DNA of 64,000 bases, from contig CP136062.1 in assembly GCA_032622095.1 (NCBI GenBank), forward strand, positions 33,294,918 to 33,358,917. The letters run 5' to 3'. A program made the translations under genes and the position numbers. The notes beneath the pieces were generated by a model. It had not been told where the DNA came from and searched no databases. It saw nothing but the letters and a program-made list of their open reading frames with translations. The DNA is from Siphonodentalium dalli (taxonomy: Eukaryota; Mollusca; Scaphopoda; Gadilida; Siphonodentaliidae). This document shows, piece by piece, positions 49,487-60,535 of this stretch; positions within the stretch are counted from its first letter, which is position 1; each line of letters starts with the position of its first letter.

Positions 49487-49929
49487 TGAACATTATTATA
49501 TACACCATTCCTAAAGACTACATACGCATACATTATGTCCTCCTTTCCTTCTGCAACACACATGTATACTATTTAAATGTCTAAATGTAAAAAGATTTTT
49601 TTTAGGCCAATGCATTCTCTTATATATGCGAGGCGACCTATGGTCGACTCGCATATATAAGAGAATGCATTGGCACATTGGCACAGGGCATAACTGTAAC
49701 TATCACAATGTGGTCAAGGAGCCGGTTCCAATGATATCCATATTTGTATGGTTCTATTGAGACAGACCGAAGATATTTTAGGCTGTTGAAGCTTTATTTG
49801 GCCGGTTTTGGCCGGTTTGTTGGGTAAAGGGTGAACATTATTATATACATCATTCCCAAAGACTACATACGCATACATTATGTCCTCATCTCCTTCTGTA
49901 ACATACATGTATACTATTTAAATATCTAA
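49487..49929 (+). mobile_element. Half copy of the twin-palindrome MITE between ~97-bp direct repeats
   Basis: The core 49584-49831 contains the 69-bp palindrome at ~49613-49681 and the right part of the MITE (GGGCATAACTGTAACTATCA .. GGTTTGTTGGGTAAAGGG), matching 54478-54696. The left half of the MITE is missing. On both sides lies a ~97-bp direct repeat: 49487-49583 and 49832-49929, starting TGAACATTATTATATACA and ending TTTAAATGTCTAA or TTTAAATATCTAA, about 90% alike by eye. Confidence 0.8.
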
Positions 49930-51188
49930 GTTGAAGCCATTGGCTATAAATTTCATTCGGCCTCTCGCATACCCTCTAAATTATTTTCTAAATTTATTAA
50001 GACCCTACATCAAGTTACGTTCCTTTTAACTTCCATCTGCTAGCTGTGATGAACGTGTTCTTGCTGTGATTTATAACTGTATCTTCAATATTTAGACCCT
50101 TTCCAATACACACCATCGTTGCTACCATATGGCATACACTACCTTAATGTGAGCAACATTTCTAATTCAATACTTCACCGCTTAGCTACCGATTCTTCTT
50201 CTTTACATTTAGTTGACATACATTTAGAGCCCTTGTGGCTTACTCCACAATATGTACCCAAGAAATTGCATCGCTTGTGTGCATACCAGTGGTTTAGGAC
50301 TTACCCTCAGTCTGGCAGCATCCCTAGCAACCCTTGAATAATTTTACAACTTATCACGAACCAAAGCCGGACGTTTTGGGTCGTATATAGACTGTATCTG
50401 ATTTTGTGACGTCACCAATTATTATCTAATACGACACTGCTGTTTTGATTTTTGCGAGCGCTTTTGTCGCACAGTAGATCGGTGGGTTTAAAGCATTAAT
50501 GTCGTAATCTGAAATAAACGTGTGCGTCTCTCAATGGCCGGCGTTCCAAAATGAGTGGAGTTACTATCGGAATTATGCACAGTGAAGTTCATTCGTAGCC
50601 GCCGTTTCAGTAAAATACTCCCCTCTAGACAACAACCAACAGTCTTGACTTTTGAATACTTTCAGTTTGATGTTGGTAGTTTATATTCTATAATAATTTG
50701 TTCAAAGGGAAAGGCTTTTAAATGTTTTTTTATTAAGTGTTAAGTCTGTGTCAGTGAACTCGTAGTCTGTTTGCATTGTGAATCTCTGATTTCTCACATG
50801 CCTTGATGTATGATATGATTGACCTGATTTATACACGAAATTGCTATACATGTAGAACCCACTGAATGAACCCTTGTGCATTTCTGGATTGTAATATATC
50901 ATAATCACACTACGATATAAGGTCTAAGTTTATCTTATTTGATAGGACTTGGCATCTATGAAGTTATTTTATAGCATTGAATAGACACAGATACATCCTA
51001 GCTTATGTTTGTGTTTTAGCTGTGGTTCGTTAATTACGTTAGCGTATGGTCATATTATGAATAGACATCCTAGGGCGATAAGCCGCAATACGAAGTTACT
51101 GAAACAAGAACCGCGAGAGAAAGCACTCGTGCGATGCGATGACTCAGTTCACCATCGTTCTAGAGAATGACGAGGAATATGTCTTTAG
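49930..51188. other. Unannotated stretch
   Basis: No recognised gene or repeat. Short open frames at 50119-50337 and 50555-50743 have no motifs. Confidence 0.35.
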
Positions 51189-51455
51189 TAATCGGATAGA
51201 AAAACAGTTGTTGGCCTTCATCTCGGGAGACATTGAGACGCTGCGCTCCTCGGGGGACATTCTGCTCTCTAGCGGGTGACAATATACAGTTGTCGCCCGC
51301 TGTCGAGGGAGACATTGAGATTTGTCACCCGCTCGATAACGGAATGTCTCCCGAGGAGCGCAGTTCCGATGGAGACATTCCGTTCTCGAGCGGGTGACAC
51401 ATCTCGATGTCTCCCGAGAAAAAGGGCAACAACTGTTTTGTTATCCGATTATACC
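51189..51455. repeat. Complex foldback with nested GAGACATT / GCGGGTGACA modules
   Basis: Outer arms TAATCGGATA.AAAACAGTTGTTG at 51189 and its complement ending ~51452 enclose repeated modules GGGAGACATT, GCGGGTGACA and CTCCTCGGG in both orientations. The modules form several smaller inverted pairs, for example CTGCGCTCCTCGGG at 51240 with CCCGAGGAGCGCAG at ~51350. Related modules recur at 52285-52412 inside the duplicated segment. Confidence 0.85.
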
Positions 51456-51601
51456 ACAGAAAAAAATCCTTGCCATCCACACGCACGATGTTGCACTGAA
51501 TCACGACTGCTTAAATTTCTTTCCCGATTATGTATATTTTCAGTAACTACTTATCGTCATATAGGAGTTCTGTTCCATAAAGATAGTCAAGCGTTTGATA
51601 A

Positions 51602-51965
51602 TCAGCGTTTATTTACGATCCTTTTGGTGGTTAAATCGTCAATATCGGTCCATGCATTGTAAACCAATAAGCCATATAGGTATGTTATCGCCTTCTGAAA
51701 TGTGGCATATTCAATGTCGTCTTGTGCGCGGAATTTACTCGCGATGATCATTTCATAACGGTCATCCCCGAAAGCTATTGGGAAGTTGTCAATTTCATTA
51801 ATGTACAATCATATGTGTCAGTGCTCCCAAGTACATGGCGATCCTCACACAAAATACTTCTTTGATCACATTGCAGACATCGTGGAGCGGTCTGATATCA
51901 TGGATAAGCTTACTATACCATTCATTCGCGACAGCGTGTGCATTACGTTGTCTACCAGCAAACAT
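51602..51965 (-). pseudogene. Unrecognised coding-like relic in two frames
   Basis: An ATG at 51965 opens a 55-codon frame (stop 51798-51800) starting MFAGRQRNAHAVANEW and containing IHDIRPLHDVCNVIKEVF. A second frame overlapping its 3' end (51808-51602) reads EIDNFPIAFGDDRYEMIIAS, then KFRAQDDIEYATFQKAITYL, with its stop at 51602. Both have balanced, protein-like composition and lie end to end, suggesting one coding segment split by a frameshift, or two exons. I do not recognise the family. It lies just left of the duplicated segment, so it is present once. Confidence 0.4.
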
Positions 51966-52831
51966 TTATAACCAACCAACCTCAAGGGATCCAATCTTGC
52001 ACCATAATGTCGACATGAACATATTGAATCACCGAGATGTTTCGATATAAAAAGTACATAATAACGCTTGTCCGATAAAAGTATCAACTTAAAAGTTCGA
52101 ATATTAGTGTTCACTAAATATATGCAAATTAGCAAACACCACAACTGGTGTGTTTTGCGAATCCGTGGGGTATATAAGAACTATGATTTTAGTACGTCGT
52201 AATGATCTGAAATAGATGAGTTACTGCAGTGTGTGTTTGGAGATATTCTTGCAATATAACATCAAGCGTGCGACAAAAACATTGTCTCCCGGCTCAGCGG
52301 GCAACAGTGTGATTTGTCGCCAGGCACGTGACAGGACATGGTCCAAGAGAAGGGTGGAAAATAGAGAGGAGGGTAACAACCCTCAATGTCTCCCTCGACA
52401 GCGGGCGACAACTGTATAATATGTACTGTCCCATGCTGAAGAACAGCAGAGGTGCGATGTTTCTGCATTTTATGACTTCCATAAGTCGTTCTATATGTAT
52501 ATGGCATACATTTATAACGTATATATTATTTAATAGGCACAGGTTTTCCAATCTATTTTTATTCCCTGAATCGGACAGGAATGTAACACGAGCGAGCATC
52601 TTTTTCCGGCTTCAAACAGCAACCGCGATTCAATCGCCGATCCAACACAGTGGTCCTTTTTGTGTGTCTGCATGACATCATCGATTGCTACAGGGTGCAG
52701 GGACGTGCGATATGGGCGGGGTTTTGGTGCGTCTCGCCCCCAATTTTGGTCAATATGTTCAACAGTAACTGTTCATGCCGACACAACATGTGGATTGAAG
52801 TGCAAGCCTTGAAATAGCGTGTCTGTAATTT

Positions 52832-52980
52832 GCAGAATGAGGTCCCCAGAGGTTGAATTTAGTGATGCTACCCCGCATAGCGGGCTAGCATCACCAAATT
52901 ATTCACCCTCTGGGGACCTCATTCTGCTTACACCTCAGCAGAATGAGGTCCCCAGAGGGAGAATTTGGTGATGCTAGCCC
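52832..52980. repeat. Hairpin plus third direct arm
   Basis: GCAGAATGAGGTCCCCAGAG.. (52832-52876) pairs with 52880-52927, and the same arm recurs directly at 52938-52980. The tip is GCGGG/CCCGC. The right copy of the large repeat carries the same structure at 61687-61835. Confidence 0.92.
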
Positions 52981-53794
52981 CTCCCTTGAGATATATTCTG
53001 CTAAATTATATGTATATATGATATTCGTTCTATTGTGTGTGTTATTCAATACAAAAATATATATATAATTACATGCATGTTCAAATTGATTTGACAGTTT
53101 GAATTTTCAACCAGTATTTAGTGTGAAATGTATTGATTTTAGATCAAAAGTCGCATATGTTATTAATTAGGTAACATTTTGTTCTGAAATTACTAAACAG
53201 AGGTACCATGCAGTTCAAAAATTCGAACCGGAGCGGGGTACACATGGAACTTTCAGAAATTGCATATTTGGGTCTCTCTCAAAGAGGGAGGGTGCAGTTG
53301 GAACTTATAAGGTCGACGCCCCCCCCCCCCCCCCCACTCTGACGCCACATAATGAAACCCCAGCGAAAAAAGAATAAAACTGCACACAAAACGCACATGT
53401 GATCGTATCATATCCGCCTAGAATGCATAAAATGTGATAAAGCCGAGTCGTATGAAGTTCAAGAAGTGTTGATAATGTGATTACAGATTTTCGGTATAGA
53501 CAAATTATGCTTCACAAGTCTCACGAGGTTGTAATAACAGGGACTTGATGTTTGTAGACGACACATTTCTACGACGCGTCGAGCGTACCTTCCATCTAAT
53601 CGAGTTTAGTTACTGCGTTCGCCGCGCACCTCCGACAAAATTGAGTTTTATCACCGAACTCTCTCCTATAATTTCAATTTCTGATGCGTATAGTACACTT
53701 TAACCGGTGAGATGCGGTAAACAGTAAGTGGGATGGTGTCCTAGCTATATATGGCACAGTTGAGCCGATGAAAATTGTATAACGGGAGCACCAT

Positions 53795-53950
53795 AAGGAA
53801 CCTCTCATATTTAAGAGAATACACCGGCTTATTCAAGGTCAAGGTAAATAAATATTGTTTGGCCAATGTGTTATCTTATATGCGAGGCCCCCATCGGGAA
53901 ACTCGCATATATAAAGGAATGTATTGGGACATGGTTTTAGCAAATTTTCA
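53795..53950 (+). mobile_element. Degenerate twin-palindrome element
   Basis: CTCATATTTAAGAGAATACACCGGC (given for its similarity to the right palindrome arm; 53802-53826) and a damaged full palindrome GGCCAATGTGTTATCTTATA..GGAATGTATTGGG (53860-53930) recall the MITE at 54302. Repeated in the right copy at ~62644-62799. Confidence 0.55.
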
Positions 53951-54301
53951 GGAACCTCCAGTCATCAAGGTTTAATTAGCGGCGTAAAGGGACGCGGGGA
54001 CACGGGATTTTGGTGTGTGGGGGGTGTCAACCCCAACTTTAGTAAAACTTTCAGCAGTTGGAAAAGTTTCCCACCAATATTAGGTTGAAATTGTTCTCAT
54101 TGTTTTATTTTCCAACAAGAAATTAATTGGGATTTTGCTGTTTTTAGACCAACAGTCATATTTTCGAATTCCTGCTTCAGGTCAATTTTGGGACTAAAAT
54201 GGCCACTAGTGGGAAATGTTCCAACCATATGTAGGGATGTAAGGACGGCAACTTCCAACATTTGGGAAGCTTGACTATACCAGTTGAACAATACATCCAA
54301 T

Positions 54302-54700
54302 TTAACCCTTTACCCAACAGAACGGCCCTTTGCCAATGCATTCTCTTATATATGCGAGTCGACCATAGATCGCCTCGCATATATAAGAGAATGCATTGGC
54401 TTAACACATTAAAAATTATAAAATTGTTAAAGAATGTAAGAAAAAATGGTAAAAAGTGTTAAAAAAAGATTTTTTTAGGCCAATGCATTCTCTTATATAT
54501 GCGAGGCGACCTATGGTCGACTCGCATATATAAGAGAATGCATTGGCACAGGGCATAACTGTAACTATCACAATGTGGCCAAGGAGCCGGTTCCAATGAT
54601 ATCCATATTTGTATGGTTCTATTGAGACAGACCGAAGATATTTTAGGCTGTTGAAGCTTTATTTGGCCGGTTTTGGCCGGTTTGTTGGGTAAAGGGTTAA
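54302..54700. mobile_element. piggyBac-like MITE with two 69-bp palindromes
   Basis: TTAA (54302-54305) and TTAA (54697-54700) bound ends CCCTTTACCCAACAGAACGG and the complement ..CCGGTTTGTTGGGTAAAGGG, a ~20-bp terminal inverted repeat. TTAA targets and CCCTTT-type ends are typical of the piggyBac superfamily. Inside, palindrome 1 (~54331-54400) and palindrome 2 (~54479-54547) both have arms of the form GCCAATGCATTCTCTTATAT then ATGCGAG, and flank a ~78-bp AT-rich core with TTAAAGAATGTAAGAAAAAA. There is no transposase. The right copy is at 63118-63516. Confidence 0.85.
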
Positions 54701-54791
54701 GGGACTGCAAATGAAATTTCGTAAAATTTGTAGTTTGGTCTGGCTCAAGTGTATGGGGCGGGGTGGTGGTGCAATTTTAACCAATTATTTA

Positions 54792-54939
54792 TTAAAGACA
54801 TATTATGGACTTGTTCGGGTGCGTTAAACCGTTAAGTTAGTACTCAGGCACTATCCCAATTGGAGGAATGTATAGTATTCTACTAACATCGCTGAAAATC
54901 TCAAACAAATCGACCGTACCACTCCACAGGGAACATCAT
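54792..54939 (+). mobile_element. R1 dispersed repeat, copy 3, cut by the LINE-A junction
   Basis: It starts TTAAAGACATATTATGG and stops at GGGAACATCAT, where LINE-A begins. The uninterrupted version is copy 4 at 63608-63985, which shows what the target looked like. Confidence 0.9.
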
Positions 54940-55365
54940 AACTTCCGGTGTAAACAAAAGTCTGATTGTTTTATGCTCCGCAAATTATTGTTTTATTCTC
55001 AAATTGAATAGTGTTACAGTTACAAGATGAGCGGCGCCTTATTGTGTTGTTTTTGGCATTTCATATCATGATGGAATTTGGAATGATCGCCGTCGGACTC
55101 TCAAAAGGTGATAGAAAAACATTTGTTCCAATTGTTCGATGTCTTAATTGATTTTGATACAGTCGCCATGTTTTCCACCCTGCTCCTATCTACCCATGAA
55201 CTGTACTCACCATGTTTTACAACAGTAGAGGACCTCTAGCCATGTGAAAATTTCACGCATGAGTGCCAATAGTATACTACGACTTGTCGCTGAGCACCAG
55301 GGGAATCCCCTCCGAAGTATTTAGTTGTCGCTCTCTCACGCTGCTGATCATAATCATAACTGACA

Positions 55366-56985
55366 ATGGGAGATAACAGTACAACCAGTGGTGACTTAAT
55401 TGATCTGGATATTCAAACACAAGCGCCAAGTAGCGAGTCAATTGAAAATCATAAATTGATACCGGGAATGGATCCGGAGTCAGTTATCGAACTTCTCTCT
55501 TCCAATATTGAAGAATACAACTCCAGTGAATATCCTCTATACGTTCTGTGGGCAATGGACTGTCTGCATAGCTGTACCAAAGACAAATTTGTATCCCTGC
55601 TAGAATGTGGTTGTCGTGAAAATTCCTTCAAACTGGATCTGATTCGTTCGGCTATTTTCACTGAGTGTAAAAAACTGTCATCGTTTCCATTTGAGCAAAC
55701 TGCAACACTCAAACGCAGAGTTAAATCATCCGGTGATACTGTACCAAAAAAACTTTCCAATGATATCTTCAACCTGCTATATTATCTTTTAGAGGAACAT
55801 CCCGAATGCCTACAAGATCTCGTCTCAACTTCATCCAAAAGTTCAAAATCTCAGTCAGCAGTGTCGACTGCCACGAACAAAGATCAATCTACTGGTAGTA
55901 ACGGCGGATGGAGTCTAAAGATCCTAATCGATTACTTTATTCAGAGTAAAGCTGACATTCTAAATTTAAAAGGTCGTGTCCAATCAGCTGAACATACTAT
56001 TAACGAAACACTACCAAAGTTGAAGGCAAAACAAGATTCACTTGAAAACAAACTGATCTGCATTGATAAAAATGTGCAACAATTTCGGACAGCTGTTGAC
56101 GAATGTTCATCAGCGGCAATTTCAGCGCAAACGGCAGTAGAGCGATTGCAGGATGAGAAATATGACGGTACCACTCGACTTAAAAATGATCTCAAAACTG
56201 TAAAACAGGATATTGTTGACTTGTCCGAGTCGGTGCTGAAGTCTATAAACCAAAATAAGGCAATCACTGGTGCTATAGGCTCACTTAAAGGGGAACTTAA
56301 AAATGTGCAAACAAAACAAACAACTGTGAAATGTGATTGTGCGAGTAAATGCGAAAATATGTGCAACAATACCCTATCTAAATTCATGGACTCAATGGTG
56401 AAAGAATTTGAAATTTACACCGGAAAATTATTCCGACCCTCCGGTGTTTTATCAAAGCCTCCAACTAAATATACCCCCAGCGTTCACAACGATAGCCGCG
56501 ATCACAACTCTTCTCTCCCAAACAGCATCCATGGCTCGCCTGCTGAGTCAGCAAGAGGCAATAACACACCACCAAATACTGTGAGAGAGGATAAAAACTC
56601 CCATTCTAGAAATGTAAGTTCCGACAACCAAAGTGAACGTTCAACTGACACTCATGAAGACAGAACTTATGATCCTCTGCGCGACCGGAAAAGGTTCTTC
56701 TATAACAGGAATGAAACTCCCTTGACAACTACACGCTATTTCATAGAAGGAGTTTTTGACAATGTCGACATGAGAAAGGTGGCAAGCTTCTTACGGAACA
56801 GAGATGTCAAATTTTCAATAATTCGAATTATTAACACCATAAACGGATTCTCTACACTCAGAATAAACATTTCGACAGAAAACGAATCCACAGTGGAAGC
56901 GCCTGGTTTCTGGCCGAAAGGTGTTACTTGCCGACCATGGGGGCTAAGTCCCCGTTATGCGGAGCAAATTAATGATTGCTTCTAA
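55366..56985 (+). CDS. LINE-A ORF1 protein, 539 aa, intact
   Basis: ORF1 proteins of LINEs bind the element RNA and form ribonucleoprotein particles with ORF2. The N-terminal third (residues ~35-160) is compact and helical in character (SVIELLSSNIEEYN, KLSNDIFNLLYYLLEEHPEC). Residues ~185-315 are rich in heptad-like charged/hydrophobic repeats, as in a coiled coil for multimers. A Cys cluster CDCASKCENMC lies at 323-333. A Ser/Asn-rich low-complexity linker follows, then a C-terminal domain (~445-525) ending PGFWPKGVTCRPW (513-525), a motif seen in many invertebrate LINE ORF1 proteins. The ATG at 55366 is the first in frame after the 5' UTR; 56 bases separate the stop from the ORF2 ATG. No frame damage. 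Confidence 0.88.
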   Translation: MGDNSTTSGDLIDLDIQTQAPSSESIENHKLIPGMDPESVIELLSSNIEEYNSSEYPLYVLWAMDCLHSCTKDKFVSLLECGCRENSFKLDLIRSAIFTECKKLSSFPFEQTATLKRRVKSSGDTVPKKLSNDIFNLLYYLLEEHPECLQDLVSTSSKSSKSQSAVSTATNKDQSTGSNGGWSLKILIDYFIQSKADILNLKGRVQSAEHTINETLPKLKAKQDSLENKLICIDKNVQQFRTAVDECSSAAISAQTAVERLQDEKYDGTTRLKNDLKTVKQDIVDLSESVLKSINQNKAITGAIGSLKGELKNVQTKQTTVKCDCASKCENMCNNTLSKFMDSMVKEFEIYTGKLFRPSGVLSKPPTKYTPSVHNDSRDHNSSLPNSIHGSPAESARGNNTPPNTVREDKNSHSRNVSSDNQSERSTDTHEDRTYDPLRDRKRFFYNRNETPLTTTRYFIEGVFDNVDMRKVASFLRNRDVKFSIIRIINTINGFSTLRINISTENESTVEAPGFWPKGVTCRPWGLSPRYAEQINDCF

Positions 56986-57041
56986 TCATAGCGGCTTTGC
57001 ACAATTATCACCAACTAATTAATTGTCACACACATTCAGAT

Positions 57042-60000
57042 ATGTTATCGCTTCTCACGTGGAATATGACAGGCGCGTTGTCGTCGGCAGCTTACTTGCA
57101 CTTGTTGCTAGATCGGCATAATATCGATATATGTGGTGTTTCTGAACATTGGCTCGGAGAAAAGGACTTGTTCCTATTAGATAATATTCATTCCGAATTC
57201 GAATCCCACGCTGTAAGTGATTATGCGATGCGCTTACCCTTTCAGCGAGGTCGGCCTAGGGGAGGCGTACGTGGGCCTTATTTGGAACAAATCAAAGTTT
57301 TCTGGTCGCATAAAAAGGCTTGTCATCGATGACGACCGCATAGTCGGTATACAACTGAAAATATCCAGTTCCAACTTCATCTATGTCTTTCAAGTTTATC
57401 TCCCTACAACTAACAACTCTGTCCAGTACTACAAAGAATATCTTGACAAACTATCCGATCTTTATGATAAGTACTTTTGTCTTGGAAAAGTTATCTTCAT
57501 GGGAGACTTCAATGCGGACCTTTCGAGACATGACTCAAGATCAAATGCATTCAAAAATTTCCTAGGGAGAAAGACATTATTCTCTGTCAACGAATGTCCA
57601 TCACATGCGCATATTCCGACATTTGTAGCGACAACAGGTCACAATTCCACGATTGATCATATTATTATGTCTTGCAATGATAAACGCAATATAATACACA
57701 CCCATGTTTTCGACGAGGATGTCTATAATGTATCCAACCATCGCCCTCTTCTTGTCGATGCCGACATACAATTTAGTCACCAGAACTCAAATAATGTTCA
57801 AAACACTCATTTGAGGTACAACTGGAAAAAATTTCAAAATAACCCAAACTTGATATCTAATTATGTAACTCGCTTAGAATCGTACCTGCTTCCGTTGGAT
57901 ACATATAACGCATTCCAGTCGAAAATAGATGATTTATACAATTCCATTGTTACTGCTATAAATAGAGCAGCTAGAGAAAGTATCCCTACAAAATCCTTCA
58001 AAAGACACCTGAAGCCCTTCTGGAATGATATGCTCAGTGCGTTGCACCGGGAGATGACCGATGCCAGAAATAATTGGATTCAACATGGTCGGTCAGCTGA
58101 CCCCAGCAACGCACTGCACATTACTTACAAAAGGACTAAATCTGACTTCCGCAGGGAATATCGTAAATGCTCGCAAAATTTTCTTGACGAATGTGTTAAC
58201 AAGATAGATTCTTATGTAGAAATAGATCAAACTTCGTTCTTCAAACTCCTTAATGCAAAACGCGCGCGCCTTGGTACTCAATCGCAGTCATATTTTGTAT
58301 CTAACGATCGTGTCATCAGAGATGACCAGTATATCGCCGACGAATGGATACATTACTACGAATCCATATATTCAACTCAAATACACGATACCTCATTTAA
58401 CGAAGACCATTATTCAAAAGTATCCCAATTCGTATCAAATGAACTTTCCCACAATAATGCATCGGAATTTGATGAACTGTTGTGCTATCCGGTATCGGTA
58501 TCTGAAGTGATATCCGCATACAAATCTCTAAGCAGAAATAAAGCTGCAGGGCATGACTCTTTGAACTATGAACACCTTATCTTTGGAGGTGAACATCTAG
58601 CCGGCTCGCTCGCTCACCTGTTTTCATTGATGTTTGAGTCAAGTTACGTTCCGCGCAATGCGAAGGTTGGAATCATATTTTCGCTATATAAAGGCGCACC
58701 GAAGCCCAAAGAGTCTTTTGATATATAGTTACAGGGCGATAACTCTACTCCCTGTACTGTACAAGCTTTTTGAAAGGATTGTATTATCACGTTTGAAGCA
58801 AAACGCACCAAATAGTATTGCGGTCCATCCCCTGCAAAATGGATTTCAACAAAATATCAATTGCATGGCAACATCATACTTAGTACAACAATGTGTCTCC
58901 TATACATCCAATAACCACAGCAAACTATTTTCTTGCTTCTTGGATGTATGGAAGGCATTTGACACCGTGTGGATCGACGGCCTACTATTCAAATTACACG
59001 AACGGAGCATCCGGGGAAAAAGCCTAAAAATAATTCATAACCTCCTTACTGGAATGAAATGTTCACTGTTATACAATGGTTACAAATCAAAATGGATTGA
59101 TGTATTGCACGGAACCAGACAAGGAGGTACATTATCTCCGATTTTCTACACCATTTACATTGATCAATTACTGTATGATCTTGAGCGCTCGGCATTTGGG
59201 CTAAAAATTGGTGGAATAAATGTATGTTGCCCAACTCATGCGGATGATATGTTGTTAATGTCATTAACAGCATCAGGGTTGCAGTCACTCTGCTCGATCT
59301 GCAGCTCTTACAGCTCTCTTTGGCGTTACAAATACAATGCCACAAAAAGTTATGTTATCGTTTTCAATGAATCAAAATCTGATTACTCTAGTTCCCAGCG
59401 AAAATGGACTTTTGGCAAACAAGAAATGTCTGAAGTCACCTCTCTCACTCATTTAGGAATACCCATACAAAAGTTTAAATTCACATCTTCCTTTGTAGAC
59501 GAGATATGTACCAAAATAAGAGGTACATTTTTCATGCTATCAAATGCAGGTATTTACGCAGGTGGCCTAACTCCAATGAGTTCACTAAAGATTTACAAAT
59601 CTGTTATATTACCAAGAGGTCTTTATGGATCAGAACTTCTCACCAATCTTACGAACACTGATACTCTCAAACTGGAACGCATTCACCGTTTTTGTTTGAA
59701 ACGTATTCAGGGATTGCACTTTCAAACCCGTACGGCTATGGTGGAGGGATTGCTTGGTATCCCATCACTCGGTATTTTCATTGTAAAACGTAGGCTCTCA
59801 TTGTATCATTCTTTGTGCAGCATGAATGATGACAAGGCTACCAAGCAACTCTTCCTGTATCGTACAGCTGAATCTCAATTCGGCCAAGGAGGCCCTTTCA
59901 TAAGGACAGTTGAATCGGATCTCGAAGATCTCAGAATTGGTTCGTTTTATTTGGAATTTTCATCGGAAGCAATCATACTTGTTAAGAACCATTGGAAAAC

Positions 60001-60535
60001 CATAGTTAATGAGGCGATCGGAGTTAATTCAAATAACCAATGGCAACAACTAGTATCAATGCAGAGTGATTTCGATCGTTTTTCCATTGTCCAGGAAAAA
60101 CTTCAAATGTCCCATATTTGGAAAGCATGTCACAAATTTCCCAAACACAAGAAATGTTATTTTTTCATTGTCCAACTACTGTGTATGTTGAAATTTAAGG
60201 AAGATGTTTTGTGCACAAGATGTGGTCAAGTTTATAATGACACAGTCAAACATGTTTTTCACGACTGTGACTTTCTTAGCAACTCAAGAAATGACGCTTG
60301 GTATCGTTTTTTGTCCCATTTTCATATAGACTGTTTTATGTGTATTGATAGAATTCCTCCCTCCAATCAAATGCTCATGTTTATTGGGCACATCCCAAAT
60401 GCTCTATTCGACATAGCTGAAGATGCCCTCGCCATAGTCGATTTTTTCGTGCTAGAGGCCACGCAAATATGGCATTATTGGATAACTGGAACTCCCGGCT
60501 GTGCATCAGAGATCGTCCTGAGAGACGTGATGTGA
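57042..60535 (+). pseudogene. LINE-A ORF2: endonuclease-reverse transcriptase, two frameshifts
   Basis: ORF2 would nick the target and prime reverse transcription there. Start ATG at 57042 (MLSLLTWNMTG). Endonuclease motifs: TWN, SEHWLG, GLIWNK, VYLPT, MGDFNADLS (57499), TIDHIIMS, SNHRP (57733). RT motifs: NKAAGHDSL, SLYKGAPKPKESFD, SYRAITLLPVLYKLFERIV, DVWKAFDTVW (58943), GTRQGGTLSP (59117) and HADD (59237), where the usual aromatic residue is His. The C-terminal knuckle CTRC..VKHVFHDC begins at 60212. Frame breaks: at 57265-57275 (after GRPRGGV) and at 58716-58722, where an extra AT in GATATAGT shifts the frame. The total of ~1160 codons is usual for the group. Otherwise well preserved. Confidence 0.93.

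Larger units (their letters stand above)
51996..54939 (+). repeat. 2.9-kb direct repeat flanking LINE-A, left copy
   Basis: This segment is repeated at 60851-63755. The two copies agree over their whole length except for a poly-C tract (17 versus 11 C at ~53318) and a 33-bp stretch present only here (~54146-54180). The left boundary is at ATCTTGCACC. The right boundary is at GGAACATCAT, where LINE-A begins. It contains module repeats, a foldback, a degenerate palindrome and a MITE, listed separately. Confidence 0.95.
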
